Source: Chloroflexi bacterium CFX6 (GTDB lineage: Bacteria > Chloroflexota > Anaerolineae > Anaerolineales > Villigracilaceae). From it: a DNA stretch of 53,503 nucleotides. The translations under genes were made by a program, and so were the position numbers. Where the stretch lies: positions 1 to 53,503 of the forward strand of contig SZPG01000011.1 of assembly GCA_030263595.1 (NCBI GenBank). The letters run 5' to 3'. This document shows, in pieces, positions 51,088 through 53,503 of the stretch; positions within the stretch are counted from its first letter, which is position 1; each line of letters begins with the position of its first letter. The notes under the pieces are model-generated. The model saw only the letters and a program-made list of their open reading frames with translations. It searched no databases and was not told the origin of the DNA.

Positions 51088-51864
51088 ATGAACTCAATAG
51101 AGCGCCAGGGCAAGATTGTCGAACTTGTGCATGAAACGGGTCGCGTCAGCATCCCGGATATTTGTGCCATGTTCGACGTTTCAGAAATGACTGCCCGCCG
51201 CGACCTGAACGAACTGGACCGGCAGGGGTTGTTGCGCCGCGTTCATGGGGGAGCGATCGCAAACCTGGGACGCAGTTACGAACCTTCCTTCCAGTCCAGG
51301 GCTGTCAAAAACCAGGAAGAAAAAAAGGCGATTGGGCTCAAGGCGGCGGAACTGATTTACGATGGGGACAGCATCGCCCTGGATGTGGGCACCACCACCC
51401 TGGAGATCGTGCCCGGTTTGCGGGGGAAACGCAACCTCACCATTGTCACCTCCTGTTTGCAGATTGCCGCAAAAATCGTTGACCAGATCCCCCTGGAAGT
51501 TGATGCCCGCCTGATCATCACCGGCGGGATTGTGCGCCCGCGTGAGTTATCCATGGTGGGGCATATCCCGGAGCAGGTGTATAAAGACCTGCATGTGGAC
51601 AAGGCTTTTATCGGTATCGGGGGAGTCAGCCTCGAAGACGGCTTGACGGAATACAACATCGAAGACACGCAGATCAAACGAATGCTGATACGCAGCGCGC
51701 GAGAAAAAATCGTGGTTGCAGATGGCGCAAAGTTCGGCGTGACCACTTTTACTTCGGTGGCGCCGCTAACCGCCGTGGACAAAATCGTCACGGATAGATC
51801 CGCCCCGCCCGAATTCCTGGAAAAGGTGCGCGAGCAGGGCGTTGAAGTCATCCTGGCAGATTGA
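51088..51864 (+). CDS. DeoR/GlpR-family transcriptional regulator
   Basis: The N-terminal winged helix (IERQGKIVELVHETGRVSIPDICAMFDVSEMTARRDLNELDRQGLLRRVHGGAI) is the DeoR signature, and the C-terminal sugar-phosphate sensor starts at EKKAIGLKAAELIYDGDSIALDVGTTTLEI. Length is 258 aa. Members repress sugar catabolic operons and are released by phosphorylated sugars. It precedes galactitol-type PTS genes, which suggests a polyol or hexose phosphate as inducer. Confidence 0.93.
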   Translation: MNSIERQGKIVELVHETGRVSIPDICAMFDVSEMTARRDLNELDRQGLLRRVHGGAIANLGRSYEPSFQSRAVKNQEEKKAIGLKAAELIYDGDSIALDVGTTTLEIVPGLRGKRNLTIVTSCLQIAAKIVDQIPLEVDARLIITGGIVRPRELSMVGHIPEQVYKDLHVDKAFIGIGGVSLEDGLTEYNIEDTQIKRMLIRSAREKIVVADGAKFGVTTFTSVAPLTAVDKIVTDRSAPPEFLEKVREQGVEVILAD

Positions 51865-51887
51865 GTTTTCCAAAAAGGAGAATGCCT

Positions 51888-52394
51888 ATGGATCTCAAAT
51901 TCGATGCCCAAGCCAAAGTAAGCCCCGGACAAACCGAAACCTACATGGCGTTTCGAAGCGCGATTCCAAAACCCTCGAACGAAGAAGCCCATCTCCGTCA
52001 CATCCTTCGCTTTTACATGACACGCGCCATGCAAAAACGCGGCGAGCAGGAGATTTATGTGCTGCCACATTTGAATATTGAGGGAAAAACCATCCGCGTG
52101 GATGTGGCGGCGGGGTCGGCGGGCAAATACACTCTGTCCATTTGCGAGCCGGAGTCGGTCACGCCCCAAACGGAGGAAATCCTGGACCTCTTGAAGGATG
52201 TCGAAGGGGTGGATGTCGTTGTCGTCCATTCGCAATACGGCAAACCGGGGAATGTCATGGATAAATTCAAGGATCAACTTGCCTCCAAAAAATTTCACCT
52301 GCTGGCTGTTGTGCCGCCGCCGTTCGACGACGTTTATGAATACGATATCTGGATGTTCGAAACCACGTTCAGAAACCTGTTCGAAGGGAACTGA
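51888..52394 (+). CDS. Unknown protein in the PTS operon
   Basis: A 168-aa soluble protein (MDLKFDAQAKVSPGQTETYMAFRSAIPKPSNEEAHLRHILRFYMTRAM...). It is placed where a PTS IIA might be expected, but the IIA motif around the phosphorylated histidine (as in ...AIPH) was not recognisable; the only similar spot is YVLPHLNIEGKTIRV. The second half shows alternating beta/alpha (VEGVDVVVVHSQYGKPGNVMDKFKDQL). ATG 51888 has AGGAG 7 nt upstream. No function is assigned. Confidence 0.75.
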   Translation: MDLKFDAQAKVSPGQTETYMAFRSAIPKPSNEEAHLRHILRFYMTRAMQKRGEQEIYVLPHLNIEGKTIRVDVAAGSAGKYTLSICEPESVTPQTEEILDLLKDVEGVDVVVVHSQYGKPGNVMDKFKDQLASKKFHLLAVVPPPFDDVYEYDIWMFETTFRNLFEGN

Positions 52395-52397
52395 CCG

Positions 52398-52706
52398 ATG
52401 CCGGGCAATGAATCCGCCGGAAAGGTTTACAAGATCGTCGTTGCGTGCGGCACAGCCATTGCGACTTCCACGCATGTCGCCGTCAAGCTCAGGGAATTAC
52501 TGGAAGAGCGCGGTTTAAAGATCCATACCATTCAATGCCGTGTCCCGGAGGTGCCTTCGCTTGCGCCCGATGCCGACCTGGTGGTCGCCACCGCGCAAGT
52601 GCCCTTTGACATTGACGTTCCTGTTGTGGATGGGATTCCGTTCCTGACCGGAATCGGCACAAAGGAGGTCATCGAAAAGATAGTGATGCTGTTGACAAAT
52701 GATTGA
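52398..52706 (+). CDS. PTS system galactitol-type IIB component
   Basis: A 102-aa IIB protein that takes phosphate from IIA on a cysteine and passes it to the sugar during transport. The phosphocysteine lies in KIVVACGTAIATSTHVAVKL (Cys18), the pattern of galactitol/PTS_IIB proteins. It starts 3 nt after the unknown protein gene and is followed by IIC. Confidence 0.88.
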   Translation: MPGNESAGKVYKIVVACGTAIATSTHVAVKLRELLEERGLKIHTIQCRVPEVPSLAPDADLVVATAQVPFDIDVPVVDGIPFLTGIGTKEVIEKIVMLLTND

Positions 52707-52735
52707 CGTGTACCTAATCAAAAAGGAGAATGCAA

Positions 52736-53503
52736 ATGGAAACCATCAAGTCGATTTTCGACTTCCTGACCGGGCTTGGTTCGCCCGTCATGCTGCCGAT
52801 CATCATCTTCATCCTGGGGCTCATCCTGGGACAAAAAGTCAGCCGCGCCTTCATTTCCGCCATTACCGTCGGCGTTGGCTTCATTGGTCTTGGGCTGGTC
52901 ATCACCCTGCTGTTCGACGCGCTCGGGCCCGCCACCTCGGCGCTGGTCGAAGCGACTGGTATCGAACTGAACGCTTTGGATGTCGGCTGGGGAGTGGCAG
53001 CTGCCATCGCGTTTGGCACGGTCGTCGGTTCGCTGGTGTTCATCGTCGCCCTGGGCGTCAACCTGATCATGCTCATCTTCCGCTGGACCAAAACCCTGAA
53101 CGTGGATATGTGGAACTACTGGCATTATGCCTTCACAGGGTCGTTGGTCTATTTAGTCACCGACGGCAACCTGGTGCTGGGTTTGATCGCCGCGGCGATT
53201 CACGCCATCGTTTCGCTGCTCATCGCCGACTGGACCGCCAAGGATGTGCAGGAATTCTTCAAGATTCCGGGCGTATCCATTCCGCAGGGCTGGGCGGTCA
53301 CCAGTGTGCCGATCATCAAGGGACTTAACTGGATCGTGGAGAAGATTCCCGGTCTGCGCGACATCTACTGGGACTCGGAAGGGATGCAGAAGAAACTGGG
53401 CGTATTCGGACAGCCGATCATCATGGGCGCGACCCTGGGTTTGCTGTTCGGGTTGATCGCCTATGGGTTTACGACCAAGGTCCTGACCGTTGCCGTGCAG
53501 ATG
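52736..53503 (+). CDS. PTS system galactitol-type IIC component (cut by the window end)
   Basis: The 256 visible residues are hydrophobic and match the EIIC-GAT permease family: FDFLTGLGSPVMLPIIIFILGLILGQKVSRAFISAITVGVGFIGLGLVI, then LDVGWGVAAAIAFGTVVGSLVF and WNYWHYAFTGSLVYLVTDGNLVLGL. IIC forms the membrane channel that binds the sugar. ATG 52736 has AAGGAG 7 nt upstream. The 3' end lies outside the window. Confidence 0.9.
   Translation, partial: METIKSIFDFLTGLGSPVMLPIIIFILGLILGQKVSRAFISAITVGVGFIGLGLVITLLFDALGPATSALVEATGIELNALDVGWGVAAAIAFGTVVGSLVFIVALGVNLIMLIFRWTKTLNVDMWNYWHYAFTGSLVYLVTDGNLVLGLIAAAIHAIVSLLIADWTAKDVQEFFKIPGVSIPQGWAVTSVPIIKGLNWIVEKIPGLRDIYWDSEGMQKKLGVFGQPIIMGATLGLLFGLIAYGFTTKVLTVAVQM

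Overview
The window reads as one contiguous bacterial chromosome segment with high GC. It carries an almost complete S10-spc-alpha ribosomal protein supercluster followed by a mixed accessory region. The best guess at the organism is a member of the Chloroflexota, probably Anaerolineae. The reasons are the EF-Tu G3 box DMPGHRD, the truA-rplM-rpsI tail of the alpha operon, a Thr/Pro-rich lipoprotein ending in an NBR1-like Ig domain, class II (B12) ribonucleotide reductase, RNase J, and very abundant small palindromic and heptameric repeats. This placement is inference, since no rRNA or other decisive marker lies in the window.

Positions 1-18343 hold tuf (fused in frame to rpsJ), rplC-D-W-B, rpsS, rplV, rpsC, rplP, rpmC, rpsQ, rplN-X-E, rpsZ, rpsH, rplF-R, rpsE, rpmD, rplO, secY, adk, map, then a promoter and rpmJ, rpsM-K-D, rpoA, rplQ, truA, rplM and rpsI. 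infA is missing from its usual place between map and rpmJ. The 200-nt gap before rplC looks like a structured leader with two alternative pairings.

Positions 18426-22565 hold mazG, a UbiA-type prenyltransferase, a hypothetical protein and an EamA transporter. Positions 22608-30354 form a type I restriction-modification locus in the order hsdR-hsdS-[REP-associated tyrosine transposase]-[HEAT-like protein]-hsdM. This block is saturated with GTAG-headed hairpins (REPs). They sit between genes, in tandem arrays, inside hsdR in frame at three places, and inside the transposase gene itself. The hairpin arms differ from copy to copy but remain self-complementary, and the 5' GTAG provides the stop codons of hsdR and hsdS. 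I consider this resident REP/RAYT system the most interesting feature of the window.

Positions 30441-41044 hold a metallo-hydrolase-like protein, a small conserved protein, a large membrane protein resembling GT-C glycosyltransferases, mutY, rnj (minus strand, long structured leader), two small minus-strand genes, an alpha/beta-hydrolase/acyl-CoA synthetase fusion with an apparently leaderless promoter, and a second alpha/beta hydrolase. Positions 41138-45682 are the deoxyribonucleotide module: two NrdR boxes 31 bp apart, nrdR, a terminator, and nrdJ carrying a 415-residue intein inserted exactly before the radical cysteine.

Positions 45764-50472 hold a zinc-ribbon protein, a gene-free 410-bp stretch with a candidate structured RNA, recA with a palindromic operator inside its promoter, the lipoprotein, a small hypothetical, a CoA-binding protein and a glutaredoxin-thioredoxin reductase fusion. 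Positions 50981-53503 are a sugar locus: a DeoR regulator with three operator-like repeats, an unknown 168-aa protein, and galactitol-type PTS IIB and IIC (the last cut by the window end).

A second repeat class, tandem heptanucleotides like cyanobacterial STRRs, occurs at many gene junctions and inside mazG and the membrane protein gene. Several copies supply the stop codon of one gene and abut the start codon of the next.
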